Source: Prolixibacteraceae bacterium
GTDB taxonomy: Bacteria; Bacteroidota; Bacteroidia; Bacteroidales; Prolixibacteraceae
Reading direction: 5' to 3'
NCBI GenBank assembly: GCA_023228025.1
Contig: JALOCD010000056.1
Location: 1-28,916, forward strand
DNA length: 28,916 nt
The notes beneath the pieces were generated by a model that ran no database searches, was not told where the DNA came from, and saw nothing but the letters and a program-made list of their open reading frames with translations. Below, piece by piece: positions 1 through 7,853 of this stretch; within the stretch, counting starts at the first letter, position 1; each line of letters opens with the position of its first letter. The position numbers and the translations under genes were made by a program.

Positions 1-118
1 TGATGGCATCCTGAGCTTTACGCAGCTTGGCAGCAGAGACCATTTTCATGGCCCTGGTAACCTGTTGTGTCGATTTCACGGATGAAATCCGGATCCGCAT
101 CTCTTTTAAATTTGCCAT
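1..118 (-). CDS. atpG: ATP synthase F1 subunit gamma, N-terminal fragment
   Basis: The minus strand from an ATG at 118 encodes about 39 residues before the window ends. They begin MANLKEMRIRISSVK and continue through STQQVTRAMKMVSAAKLRKA, the conserved N-terminal helix of the F1 gamma subunit. Gamma is the central rotor shaft of F1 that couples c-ring rotation to catalysis in the alpha/beta hexamer. The start lies 31 nt after the atpA stop, so it is the next gene of the atp operon. A weak GGTAG-like Shine-Dalgarno sits just upstream. Only the N-terminus is present; the C-terminal helix is outside the window. Confidence 0.93.
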   Translation of the reverse strand, partial: MANLKEMRIRISSVKSTQQVTRAMKMVSAAKLRKAQDAI

Positions 119-149
119 CTACCAAGTATTTTGCTTCAAAATGCCCATA

Positions 150-1730
150 TTAATACACGAAATTCTGAACCGTCTTTTTAGCTGCCAGCTCGAGTGTCTG
201 GGTAATTTCGTCATTGAGGACCCCCAGGCTCAATTGATGCAAAACTGCTGAGTATTGAGTAGCAAGAAGTTGCAAATAATCCTTTTCGAAATCCCTGATT
301 CTCTCTTTTGGAACATCCATCAAGAGTCCCTGGGTACCACAATAGAGTATGGCAATTTGTTCTTCGACAGTCATTGGTGAGGCGCTACCCTGTTTAAGGA
401 TCTCCACATTTCTGGCACCCTTTTCAAGTACAGATTTAGTAGCGGCATCCAGGTCCGATCCAAATTTGGAAAAGGCCTCCAGTTCCCTGAATTCTGCCTG
501 TGACAGTTTCAGAGTACCGGCAACTTTTTTCATGGCTTTGATCTGAGCATCCCCTCCAACACGGGATACAGAGATACCCACATTGATGGCAGGTCTGATA
601 CCGGCATTGAAAAGGTGCGATTCAAGGAAAATCTGACCATCCGTGATCGAGATAACGTTGGTAGGAATATAGGCCGAAACGTCGCCATCCTGGGTTTCGA
701 TAATGGGTAGGGCGGTCAATGAACCACCACCTTTTATGAGGTGCCTGATTGATTCAGGAACATCATTCATCTGCTGGGCTACTGCAAGGGTTTTGTTGAT
801 CTTTGCAGAACGCTCCAGTAACCTGGAATGCAGATAGAAAATATCACCCGGATATGCTTCACGACCCGGTGGTCTGCGAAGCAACAGGGAGACCTCACGG
901 TAGGAGACTGCCTGTTTGGAAAGATCATCATAAACAATTAATGCCGCATTACCGCAATCCCTGAAAAATTCGCCGATGGCAGCGCCTGCAAAAGGTGCAT
1001 AAAATTGCAAAGCCGCAGGATCTGAGGCAGTTGACATCACAATTACCGTATAATCCATGGCTCCGTGCTCCTGCAAAGTTTTTGCAATGTTTGCCACAGT
1101 CGATCCTTTTTGACCGATGGCCACATAGATGCAGTAGACAGGTTCACCCTTTTTGAAAAACTCTTTCTGATTAATAATGGTATCGATCGCAATGGTTGTC
1201 TTGCCTGTCTGGCGGTCGCCAATGATCAGCTCGCGCTGACCTCTTCCGATGGGGATCATCGAATCAATCGCTTTAATACCCGTTTGAAGTGGCTCGGAGA
1301 CCGGCTGGCGATAGATAACGCTGGGTGCCTTCCGTTCCAGTGGCATTTCATACAATTGCCCTGTGATCGGCCCCCTGCCATCAACCGGTTCGCCAAGCGT
1401 ATTAATTACACGACCCAAAAGCCCCTCTCCTACCTGGATGGAGGCAATCTTGTTGGATCTTTTTACGCTGTCTCCCTCTTTAATTTTTTCGGTAGGCCCT
1501 AAAAGTACGCAACCTACGTTATCTTCCTCAAGGTTCAAAACGATACCCATGACGCCGCTATCGAACTCAACCATTTCATTTGATTGAACATTGGATAGTC
1601 CGTAAACCCTGGCAATCCCATCGCCTACCTGCAAAACTGTACCAACTTCTTCAAGCTCAGCGACCGTTTTGAAGCCATCCAATTGTTGCTTTAAAATTTC
1701 AGATACTTCAGCAGGTTTTAATCCAGCCAT
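150..1730 (-). CDS. atpA: ATP synthase F1 subunit alpha
   Basis: Full-length 526-residue F1 alpha subunit, the non-catalytic nucleotide-binding subunit of the alpha3beta3 head on the cytoplasmic side of the membrane. The N-terminal beta-barrel (about 25-95) is followed by the nucleotide-binding domain with an intact Walker A motif GDRQTGKT at residues 171-178. The alpha-specific stretch beginning DDLSKQAVSYREVSLLLRRP and a SVSRVGG segment carrying the conserved arginine near the catalytic interface are present. The C-terminal helical domain is complete. The start ATG at 1730 is 10 nt after the atpH stop, in line with translational coupling. Length and motifs match the family and nothing is missing. 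Confidence 0.98.
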   Translation of the reverse strand: MAGLKPAEVSEILKQQLDGFKTVAELEEVGTVLQVGDGIARVYGLSNVQSNEMVEFDSGVMGIVLNLEEDNVGCVLLGPTEKIKEGDSVKRSNKIASIQVGEGLLGRVINTLGEPVDGRGPITGQLYEMPLERKAPSVIYRQPVSEPLQTGIKAIDSMIPIGRGQRELIIGDRQTGKTTIAIDTIINQKEFFKKGEPVYCIYVAIGQKGSTVANIAKTLQEHGAMDYTVIVMSTASDPAALQFYAPFAGAAIGEFFRDCGNAALIVYDDLSKQAVSYREVSLLLRRPPGREAYPGDIFYLHSRLLERSAKINKTLAVAQQMNDVPESIRHLIKGGGSLTALPIIETQDGDVSAYIPTNVISITDGQIFLESHLFNAGIRPAINVGISVSRVGGDAQIKAMKKVAGTLKLSQAEFRELEAFSKFGSDLDAATKSVLEKGARNVEILKQGSASPMTVEEQIAILYCGTQGLLMDVPKERIRDFEKDYLQLLATQYSAVLHQLSLGVLNDEITQTLELAAKKTVQNFVY

Positions 1731-1740
1731 AATCTTCTAT

Positions 1741-2289
1741 TTAATTTTTAATATTACTTACCAATTCCCTTCTCATCTTTTTCAGCTGGGTGGAGACAGA
1801 AGCGTCCAACTGCTGATCTTCTACTTTCAGGATAAACCCACCAAGCAAATTCCCGTCTACGGTAGTCAATACCTCTGCCTTACTTCCGAAGTGAACCTGG
1901 ATCAATTTGTTAAAATCCTGTAATTGAGCTTGATCCAATTCTATTGCCGTGGTCAGTTTGGCAGATTTTATACCCGTTAGTTTGCTATACAATGACTGGA
2001 AATTCAGGCACATCTCCATCAAAAACAACTCTCTGTTGTTCTTCAAAAGCAAATGAAGAAAATCCATGGTGAGTTGCTGACATTGATTCTTGAATATCTT
2101 ATCCAGGAATGCACCCTTTTCCTTCGATTTGACAACAGGACTTGACAATAACTCTTTTAATCTGGGTTGTGTCTGCAGGAGTTGAAGCAAGAAATCGACA
2201 TCCTTTTTTATAACATCCAACAAATTTCTTTCAACAGCAGACGAAAAGAGCGCCTTCGCGTAACGTACTGATATTTTACTCTCGTTCAA
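1741..2289 (-). CDS. atpH: ATP synthase F1 subunit delta
   Basis: A 182-residue protein at the expected place between atpF and atpA. It opens with a segment starting ISVRYAKALFSSAVERN, typical of F1 delta (the OSCP homologue), which ties the top of the alpha3beta3 head to the b-subunit stalk. The C-terminal part contains the GGFILKVEDQQLDASVSTQL segment, matching the family's conserved C-terminal motif in which the chain binds b. The family is poorly conserved overall, so the call rests on these two ends, normal length and operon position. It starts 43 nt downstream of the atpF stop. Confidence 0.95.
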   Translation of the reverse strand: MNESKISVRYAKALFSSAVERNLLDVIKKDVDFLLQLLQTQPRLKELLSSPVVKSKEKGAFLDKIFKNQCQQLTMDFLHLLLKNNRELFLMEMCLNFQSLYSKLTGIKSAKLTTAIELDQAQLQDFNKLIQVHFGSKAEVLTTVDGNLLGGFILKVEDQQLDASVSTQLKKMRRELVSNIKN

Positions 2290-2332
2290 TTTTTTTCGAT
2301 TTGATAAAAAGACAATCTGATTTTATCAGCGG

Positions 2333-2827
2333 TTAATTCAATTTGATGTTTTCCAAATAGTTGGCCACCAATTCCTTCTGCTTTTTATTGTCTGAAAGAT
2401 GTTCTTTTAGAATTTTCTCGGCGATCTCGATTGAAAAGGAAGATATGACCGATTTCATTTCGTTAACCGCTTCACTTCTCTCCCTGGCAATGGCAGATTT
2501 TGCCTCTTCCATTACTTTATTCGCCTCGATAACGGCCACATTTTTCGCCTCTCGTACAATAGAATCTTTCAATTCCCTGGCCTCTTTTACAATTCTTTCT
2601 CTTTCCATCATGGCTTCCTTCAGCAGCTTTTCGTTACCTGCCTGTAATTTCACCATTTCATTTTTTGCAAGTTCCGCTGACTTAAGCGCTTTCTCAATTG
2701 AATCTTCCCTGGCAGAGAGCGCGGTTAGAATGGGTTTCCAGGCAAATTTGCCCAATAACCACATCAATAGGGAGAATGAGAGCACCATCCAGAACAACAG
2801 ACCAAAATCAGGCATTACCAGACCCAT
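2333..2827 (-). CDS. atpF: ATP synthase F0 subunit b
   Basis: A 164-residue protein with one N-terminal membrane helix (about residues 8-27, inside MPDFGLLFWMVLSFSLLMWL) followed by a long charged coiled coil rich in Lys, Glu and Ala. This is the architecture of the F0 b subunit, the peripheral stator stalk. Residues FAWKPI just after the helix are typical of the family (compare KFVWPP in Escherichia coli). Only one b-type gene is seen, so a homodimeric stalk is likely. The downstream gene is atpH, its binding partner. Met5 is an alternative start but Met1 gives the usual length. Confidence 0.95.
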   Translation of the reverse strand: MGLVMPDFGLLFWMVLSFSLLMWLLGKFAWKPILTALSAREDSIEKALKSAELAKNEMVKLQAGNEKLLKEAMMERERIVKEARELKDSIVREAKNVAVIEANKVMEEAKSAIARERSEAVNEMKSVISSFSIEIAEKILKEHLSDNKKQKELVANYLENIKLN

Positions 2828-2870
2828 GGGACAGAAGATTTAAAAATTAATAATAAAGGCAGATTTGAAC

Positions 2871-3128
2871 CTAAACAAACAGTATCAGCAAGCAAATCAC
2901 CATTGCGAAGAAAGCTGCCCCTTCAATCAAGGCTGCAGAAACGATCATGTTGGAACGAATATCGCCGGCTGCTTCGGGTTGACGGGCAATCGCTTCCACA
3001 GCGCCTCCCCCAATCCGTCCAATACCAATACCTGCACCAATGGCTGCCAGTCCGGCTCCAATTCCTGCTCCCAATTTCGCCAATGCAACATTGGCCACAA
3101 CTTCTAAGATCACACCTAATGTAAACAT
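2871..3128 (-). CDS. atpE: ATP synthase F0 subunit c
   Basis: An 85-residue two-helix proteolipid that forms the rotating c-ring. The first helix carries the glycine/alanine-rich packing motif (GAGIGAGLAAIGAGIGIG, residues 20-37). The polar loop has the conserved RQPE at 49-52, which contacts gamma and epsilon. The second helix holds the ion-binding carboxylate Glu69 in the context ALIEGAAFF. Residues around Glu69 are hydrophobic or small, without the Gln/Ser ligand set of Na+-type rings, so a proton-driven ring is the better reading; this is an inference. Start ATG at 3128, 66 nt after the atpB stop. Confidence 0.97.
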   Translation of the reverse strand: MFTLGVILEVVANVALAKLGAGIGAGLAAIGAGIGIGRIGGGAVEAIARQPEAAGDIRSNMIVSAALIEGAAFFAMVICLLILFV

Positions 3129-3194
3129 ATTTACCTACTTTTAAAGTTATTAAATTTCTGTGTATAAATATTTTAACTAAAAAACAATATTATT

Positions 3195-4301
3195 TTAATG
3201 ACCATCAGCCGCATGTTCCCCATGCTGTTCCAGCGCCATACTAATGTACAAAGCTGATAGAAGGGTAAAAACATAAGCCTGAATAAATGCGACCAACAGC
3301 TCCAGCAAACCCATAAAAATGGTGAACAGGATGGTAATTATTGAAACGCCATAACCGGCAAACAGACTTCTCTCGCCGAAGATGAAAATCAGGCTGTAAA
3401 AACCCAATGCAATGATGTGACCGGCTGTAATGTTTGCGAATAGCCGCAACATCAGCACGAAAGGTTTCGTAAAGACACCCATGATTTCAACGATTGGCAT
3501 CAAAGGTATGGGCACCTTTAACCACCAGGGAATACCCGGAGCATTGACGATGTGCATATAATAATCCTTGGAGCCACTGAACAATATGATGACAAAAGTG
3601 AAAAGCGCCAAAACCATCGTGACGGCAATATTACCGGTAAGGTTAGCTCCACCGGGAAGAACAGGAATCAATCCCATCAGGTTGTTAATCAGTATAAAGA
3701 AAAATACTGTAAGCAAATAAGGAAGATATTTTCTGTACTTCTCTTCGCCAATGGAGGCTTTGACCACATCGTCACGCACAAAAATTACAATTGGCTCAAG
3801 CCAGCTTTGTAACCCTTTCGGAGCCCTGTCGAATCCTTCTTTGTAACGTTTGGCAATAGAAGAGAAGATCAGCAGCAAAAAGAGGATGCTGAAAAAAAGC
3901 GACATTACATTTTTCGTAATTGAGAAGTCATAAGGCCTCTTCTCTGTTCCGTCTGAGGCCAATTCAACTACTTTCCCCTTGTATTTGGATTCTTCCCCTG
4001 CAATTCGAAAGCCTGAATAACTTTCAGTTCCGTGATGGAATTTATTGGAGATAAAAAAATGGAATCCACTCTGAGGGCTATACAATATGACCGGCAAAGG
4101 AATACTGACATGTGTCTCTCCAAATTTCGCAATATGCCACTCGTATGAGTCGGCAATGTGCTCCATGATCAGCTTACTCGCATTGAATTTTTCGATGGCA
4201 GGTTCAGCACCCGCAGTTTTGTGTTCCTGAGCTTTTGCCCCCAAAATTGAGGACGTACCTAGAGCATAGAGGATTATAAGTATTCTAAAAGCCTTGAGCA
4301 T
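3195..4301 (-). CDS. atpB: ATP synthase F0 subunit a with N-terminal signal peptide and extension
   Basis: The F0 a subunit forms the proton half-channels against the c-ring. The frame is open from 4388, but that start would overlap the upstream gene. The ATG at 4301 instead gives a clean signal peptide (MLKAFRILIILYALG..., likely cleavage near AKAQ) and a 31-nt spacing, so I chose it (368 residues). About 100 residues of predicted periplasmic domain precede the first a-type membrane helix, making it longer than the 271-residue Escherichia coli protein. The channel helix carries the essential arginine in LMLRLFANITAGH. The C-terminus is His-rich (LEQHGEHAADGH). N-terminally extended AtpB with a signal peptide is, to my knowledge, common in Bacteroidota. 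Confidence 0.95.
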   Translation of the reverse strand: MLKAFRILIILYALGTSSILGAKAQEHKTAGAEPAIEKFNASKLIMEHIADSYEWHIAKFGETHVSIPLPVILYSPQSGFHFFISNKFHHGTESYSGFRIAGEESKYKGKVVELASDGTEKRPYDFSITKNVMSLFFSILFLLLIFSSIAKRYKEGFDRAPKGLQSWLEPIVIFVRDDVVKASIGEEKYRKYLPYLLTVFFFILINNLMGLIPVLPGGANLTGNIAVTMVLALFTFVIILFSGSKDYYMHIVNAPGIPWWLKVPIPLMPIVEIMGVFTKPFVLMLRLFANITAGHIIALGFYSLIFIFGERSLFAGYGVSIITILFTIFMGLLELLVAFIQAYVFTLLSALYISMALEQHGEHAADGH

Positions 4302-4332
4302 TTCTGATTTTTTGTGCGACAAATTTAATTTT

Positions 4333-4734
4333 TTAATTTGAAGAATTTGGATTTTTTTTGAGAAAATTCGAAATTTCAATGACCTCAAAAATTGTGAAAG
4401 CCAAATAGAGCGCTAAAAACGTAACGACAAAATTGATCGCCCTGCTTCGGTCGATTATCAAACAAACCAAAATAAAACCAAGGTAAACCATGAGTCTCAC
4501 GGACATGAGGGAGAGATAGGCCGTACTGAACTTTCTGGAATTTCCTTCGCTTGCTTTCATTAACTTCAAATGGCTGAAGATGGTTATCAGTGCCACAACT
4601 CCAAACTGAATTGGGAAGAACTTCAAATAATACTCTTTCAAAAGGGTATCATATAGTAACAAGGAGGCGCCAATTAAAACCAAACAAAACAACAGTGCCT
4701 TTTTAAGGAAAAAACGTTCTTCTTTGCTAATCAT
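4333..4734 (-). CDS. AtpI-like four-helix membrane protein of the atp operon
   Basis: A 133-residue protein with four predicted membrane helices (about 12-30, 38-54, 75-95 and 100-122), starting MISKEERFFLKKALLF. It lies between the AtpZ-like gene and atpB, where many bacteria encode AtpI, a small membrane protein implicated in c-ring or a-subunit assembly. Size, topology and position fit this, but I see no motif that proves homology, and Bacteroidota often have a poorly characterised protein here. The start ATG at 4732-4734 follows the 194-nt gap holding the palindromic repeat. The stop is 31 nt before the chosen atpB start. Confidence 0.6.
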   Translation of the reverse strand: MISKEERFFLKKALLFCLVLIGASLLLYDTLLKEYYLKFFPIQFGVVALITIFSHLKLMKASEGNSRKFSTAYLSLMSVRLMVYLGFILVCLIIDRSRAINFVVTFLALYLAFTIFEVIEISNFLKKNPNSSN

Positions 4735-4781
4735 ATAATCAGTTTATTGAGTTATAGAAAATGTATAATGCCTCATTTTTT

Positions 4782-4892
4782 AAAATTTGACCCCTCTAAA
4801 TCTCCCCAAAGTGGAGACTTCAGATTTGTGTTCAAATCAACGACAGAGCACTGTTCCCCTCCGTTAGAGGGGTTGGGGGAGGTCAAAATTTT
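4782..4892. repeat. Palindromic intergenic repeat (C/G-tract type) inside the atp operon
   Basis: The element starts with AAAATTTGACC (4782-4792) and ends with the near-complement GGTCAAAATTTT (4881-4892). Inside lie complementary-style blocks: CCCCTCTAAATCTCCCC on the left, and CCCCTCCGTTAGAGGGG followed by a G-rich tract on the right. The right block alone folds into a hairpin (CCCCTC/GAGGGG). The overall form is an imperfect inverted repeat of about 110 bp that could be a small non-autonomous element or a REP/BIME-type repeat. I recall very similar C/G-tract repeats scattered between genes in Bacteroidota genomes. It sits between two co-directional genes, so in RNA it would be a strong structure within the operon transcript. 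Confidence 0.65.
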
Positions 4893-4928
4893 CGAGAAAA
4901 TTGTAAGACATTATATTGTTACTAATAC

Positions 4929-5144
4929 TTATTTGGTGAAAATGGTTTTAAAAAAAAGATAGAGTGACAACGATGCAGCGGCTATGATTAATATGATGGT
5001 AAAAATATGTGTTCCAAATTGAAAGTAACCATCCAGCCACTTTCCTCCAAAGGCCCCAATCACCACAAGCACAATCATTTGGAAAACCAATCCAAAATAT
5101 TTTGCATAGGATCTCATGTAATCAAATTTATTGTCGTCAGCCAT
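4929..5144 (-). CDS. AtpZ-like F0F1 ATPase accessory subunit
   Basis: A 71-residue protein with two membrane helices (about 16-36 and 45-66) and an N-terminal basic/polar tail. The first helix includes GAFGGKWLDGYF, matching the G-x-x-x-G-x-x-LD signature of the AtpZ/AtpI family (putative F0F1-ATPase subunit, proposed Mg2+/Ca2+ role). Position at the head of the atp genes supports the call. The start at 5144 is only 5 nt after the stop of the cytidylate-kinase-like gene, so the two are probably co-transcribed. The protein is complete. Confidence 0.8.
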   Translation of the reverse strand: MADDNKFDYMRSYAKYFGLVFQMIVLVVIGAFGGKWLDGYFQFGTHIFTIILIIAAASLSLYLFFKTIFTK

Positions 5145-5149
5145 CCTAT

Positions 5150-5851
5150 TTATATTAGCTTCTTAAGTTCTGCTGCGTGGAAGGCCAGTTCGCAAATTTG
5201 TTCATTGGTGAGGGATTTGCAGTTAAAGCGCCCATCGTAGTAAATTTCATCTGAAAATTTGGCCCGGTAGTTATCCCTGAATTTAGACCTTTGCAAATCC
5301 CTTTCAAGGACATACTTCCTTGCTTCGGCAAGCGGGATCCCCTTCTGGGTGCTTACTACATTCGATTTCCAGGAAAGTGGGGCTTCCAAATATAAATGCA
5401 GTGATTTAGGTATGTTCCAGGCTATTGCACCTCCACCCCTACCAACTACAATGACGTGACCTTCACTGGCCAGGTGTTGGACCACATCCTGAATGACTTT
5501 TTTAATGTTTGCATTTCTGACATGGTAGGTTTCAGTAAAAGAGGCCACAAGATCTTGTAAAACACCACTTTGCGTGGCCTTAACGTAGGTTTCCACATCA
5601 CGCGGATTCATTTTCAGTTCCTCGGATGCTTTTAACAGGATCTCTTTGTTTACCCATTTCCATTTGGGTGCGTGGCCATCTTTTACCATTTTCCTGTTTA
5701 GTTTGTTCATCAGCATCTCTGCAATGTCATTACCCGGACAGCCGCACTCCCTGGAAATAGTAATAATCGGACCCTGTCGGGCATGCCTGGTTGAAGAAGA
5801 TTCCAACCGGTCGCCCATGTACTTCAACAATAGACTTTCCATTTCAATCAA
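5150..5851 (-). CDS. Cytidylate kinase-like family protein
   Basis: A 233-residue protein of the cytidylate kinase-like family (Cytidylate_kin2). The N-terminal segment PIITISRECGCPGNDIAEML (about 26-45) is the family's altered phosphate-binding loop, in which SRE...G.G replaces the usual GxxGxGK. A second conserved segment is GHVIVVGRGGGAIAW, followed by the HLYLEAPLSWK segment and the R-E-R-D-type lid (ARKYVLERDLQRSKFRDNY). The family is predicted to phosphorylate nucleotides or a similar small molecule; the actual substrate is unknown. The ATG at 5851 overlaps the aguB stop by 8 nt; Met4 (5842) would avoid the overlap. It is wedged between the agmatine genes and the atp genes with almost no spacing. 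Confidence 0.8.
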   Translation of the reverse strand: MIEMESLLLKYMGDRLESSSTRHARQGPIITISRECGCPGNDIAEMLMNKLNRKMVKDGHAPKWKWVNKEILLKASEELKMNPRDVETYVKATQSGVLQDLVASFTETYHVRNANIKKVIQDVVQHLASEGHVIVVGRGGGAIAWNIPKSLHLYLEAPLSWKSNVVSTQKGIPLAEARKYVLERDLQRSKFRDNYRAKFSDEIYYDGRFNCKSLTNEQICELAFHAAELKKLI

Positions 5852-6722
5852 GATAACGTTTGGTTAAATCCTCATATGCATCAATCCTTCTGTCTCGCAA
5901 GAATGGCCACCACCTTCTGACATTTTCAGAATGTAGCAGGTCAACCTCCAAGATTAAATTTGAATCTTCCGATTCAGGCGCCAAAGCCAAAAATTCACCC
6001 TGGGGACCTGCAACGAAACTATGTCCCCAAAATCTAATTCCCTGGGTGTTGGTAGAATTATCGGGTTCAACGCCCACGCGATTAACCGTAATTACCGGAA
6101 TACCATTGGCAATCGCATGTCCCCTCTGAACCGTAAGCCACGCATCAAGTTGTCTTTTCTGTTCTGATTCAACATCATTGTAAGTCCAACCAATTGCAGT
6201 TGGGTAAATTAGGATTTGCGCGCCGGCAAGGGTCATTAACCGGGCGGCTTCAGGGTACCATTGGTCCCAGCAAACCAGGACACCCAATTTTCCAACAGAG
6301 GTTTGAATAGGCTTGAAACCCAGGTCTCCAGGTGTAAAATAGAATTTTTCATAGTAATTGGGATCATCCGGGATGTGCATTTTGCGGTAGATCCCGGCAA
6401 TTGAGCCATCCCTTTCGAAAACTACGGCTGTATTGTGGTACAAACCCGCTGTCCTCTTCTCGAAAAGTGAAGTGACCAGTACGATCTGTAACTCCACGGC
6501 AAGTTTGCTGTAATATTCGGAAGTTTTTCCAGGTATAGGTTCGGCCAAATCAAAATTGGCTGTGTCTTCTACCTGACAGAAATAAAGCGATTCGTGCAAC
6601 TCCTGCAATACGACCAATTCCGCTCCTTCCGATGCGCATTTTTTGATATTTTCGGTCAGTCTCTTCCTATTTAGATCCTGGTCAGAAGAGTTGGACTGCT
6701 GGATAAGGGCTACTTTTAGCAT
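5844..6722 (-). CDS. aguB: N-carbamoylputrescine amidohydrolase
   Basis: Nitrilase-superfamily enzyme that hydrolyses N-carbamoylputrescine to putrescine, CO2 and ammonia, the second step of the agmatine route to polyamines. The frame is open from 6824, but I take the ATG at 6722 (MLKVALIQQS...), which gives a normal 292-residue protein and avoids overlap with aguA. With this start the catalytic triad is Glu41 (LQELHES), Lys114 (YRKMHIPDD) and Cys151 (VLVCWDQWYPE), all intact. The HIPDDPNYYEKFYFTPGD segment is typical of the AguB/CpaA branch. It lies 29 nt downstream of aguA, its pathway partner. Confidence 0.93.
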   Translation of the reverse strand: MLKVALIQQSNSSDQDLNRKRLTENIKKCASEGAELVVLQELHESLYFCQVEDTANFDLAEPIPGKTSEYYSKLAVELQIVLVTSLFEKRTAGLYHNTAVVFERDGSIAGIYRKMHIPDDPNYYEKFYFTPGDLGFKPIQTSVGKLGVLVCWDQWYPEAARLMTLAGAQILIYPTAIGWTYNDVESEQKRQLDAWLTVQRGHAIANGIPVITVNRVGVEPDNSTNTQGIRFWGHSFVAGPQGEFLALAPESEDSNLILEVDLLHSENVRRWWPFLRDRRIDAYEDLTKRYLD

Positions 6723-6751
6723 ATCGTTGATTACTAGGTAACTATTCTGGT

Positions 6752-7786
6752 TTATATTACACCGAACGGCAACTGCATTGTGACACAGTGAAGCGATCCA
6801 TGCTGCTTTATCAATGTTGAGCACTCTATGCCAACCACCTCCCGGTCTGGGAATGCCTTTTGCAGGCTCCTGCGGGCAATTTCATCCTTGGCAGTGGAAT
6901 AGAATGGCATCAATACTTTATTGTTGATAATCAGAAAATTGGCATAGGTTGCAGGCAATCTGACGCCAGCATCATCCTCCACATAATCGGCCATCGGAAG
7001 CTCAATCAGCTCATAGGGATTTCCGTCCAGCGTTTTGAATGCTTTTATCTCCTTCTCCATTTGTTTGAGCTGAAGGTAATGCTCATCCAAAGGATCGCTG
7101 CATTTGACATAAGCGATGCACTTCTCATGGCAGAATCGTGCCAAAGTATCTACGTGACTATCAGTATCATCTCCGGCCAAATATCCGGCTGAAAGCCATA
7201 AAATATGCTGAAGATCAAATGTCTCAATCAGATAAGATTCAATCTGTTGTTTCGACATTGTCTGATTTCTATTCTTTGAAAGCAGGCAGGCCTCCGTGGT
7301 AAGCATGGTTCCCAGCCCATCCGTTTCAAAACTGCCCCCTTCGAAAACAAAATTCATGCAATTGGTGTACCTGACATTTTTGGCAAAAATACCCGCTTTG
7401 AACATCTGATCATTGATTTGATTATCGAGCCAGGCAGGAAACTTCAATCCCCAACCATTGAACTGAAAATCATACAATTCAGGTGTACCATCGACCATCA
7501 TGGTAATTGGCCCATGGTCCCTGGCCCAGGTATCATTGGAACCAAGTTGTACCATTATCAGGTTTCCGGTCAATGACTGATCAATTTTTAAGGTTACATC
7601 CTCAGGATCCGCACATACTACTATTAACTTTTCTTCTTTTAGTATCTCATTGGCTAACTGCACAAAACAATATTCTACCTCATCAAGAAGATCGCTCCAA
7701 TCGCTCTTTGCATGGGGCCATGTCAACATGACTCCGCTTTGCGGATACCATTCGGGGGGTAAAAATTTCGATTCAGGCGACAACAT
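6752..7786 (-). CDS. aguA: Agmatine deiminase (peptidylarginine-deiminase family)
   Basis: Converts agmatine to N-carbamoylputrescine and ammonia in the cytoplasm. Visible family motifs are NDTWARDHGP (about 84-93), NFVFEGGSFETDG, DTDSHVDT (substrate and active-site acid/His) and the C-terminal GSLHCVTMQ with the nucleophilic Cys334. The frame extends to a TTG at 7795, but the ATG at 7786 (MLSPESKFLPPEW) gives the usual length of about 344. A TAnnTTTG octamer lies only 6 nt upstream of this ATG, which makes upstream starts unlikely. It heads a run of co-directional genes reaching through aguB and the kinase-like gene into the atp operon. Confidence 0.93.
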   Translation of the reverse strand: MLSPESKFLPPEWYPQSGVMLTWPHAKSDWSDLLDEVEYCFVQLANEILKEEKLIVVCADPEDVTLKIDQSLTGNLIMVQLGSNDTWARDHGPITMMVDGTPELYDFQFNGWGLKFPAWLDNQINDQMFKAGIFAKNVRYTNCMNFVFEGGSFETDGLGTMLTTEACLLSKNRNQTMSKQQIESYLIETFDLQHILWLSAGYLAGDDTDSHVDTLARFCHEKCIAYVKCSDPLDEHYLQLKQMEKEIKAFKTLDGNPYELIELPMADYVEDDAGVRLPATYANFLIINNKVLMPFYSTAKDEIARRSLQKAFPDREVVGIECSTLIKQHGSLHCVTMQLPFGVI

Positions 7787-7792
7787 AGCGGG

Positions 7793-7800
7793 CAAAGGTA
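7793..7800 (-). promoter_or_regulatory. Bacteroidota -7 promoter element of aguA
   Basis: On the minus strand the octamer TACCTTTG matches the Bacteroidota -7 consensus TAnnTTTG. Its last base is 6 nt before the aguA ATG at 7786, so transcription would start at or within a few bases of the start codon. No clear -33 TTG is visible at the ideal spacing. Confidence 0.55.
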
Positions 7801-7853
7801 AATAATAATGAATAAAACAGCAGTTGAAAACGCATCCTCGGTAAATTTCGCGA

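Noticed and set aside
1065..1502. A 145-residue plus-strand open frame opposite atpA.
   Set aside because: It is antisense to the strongly conserved nucleotide-binding domain of atpA and has no recognisable motif.
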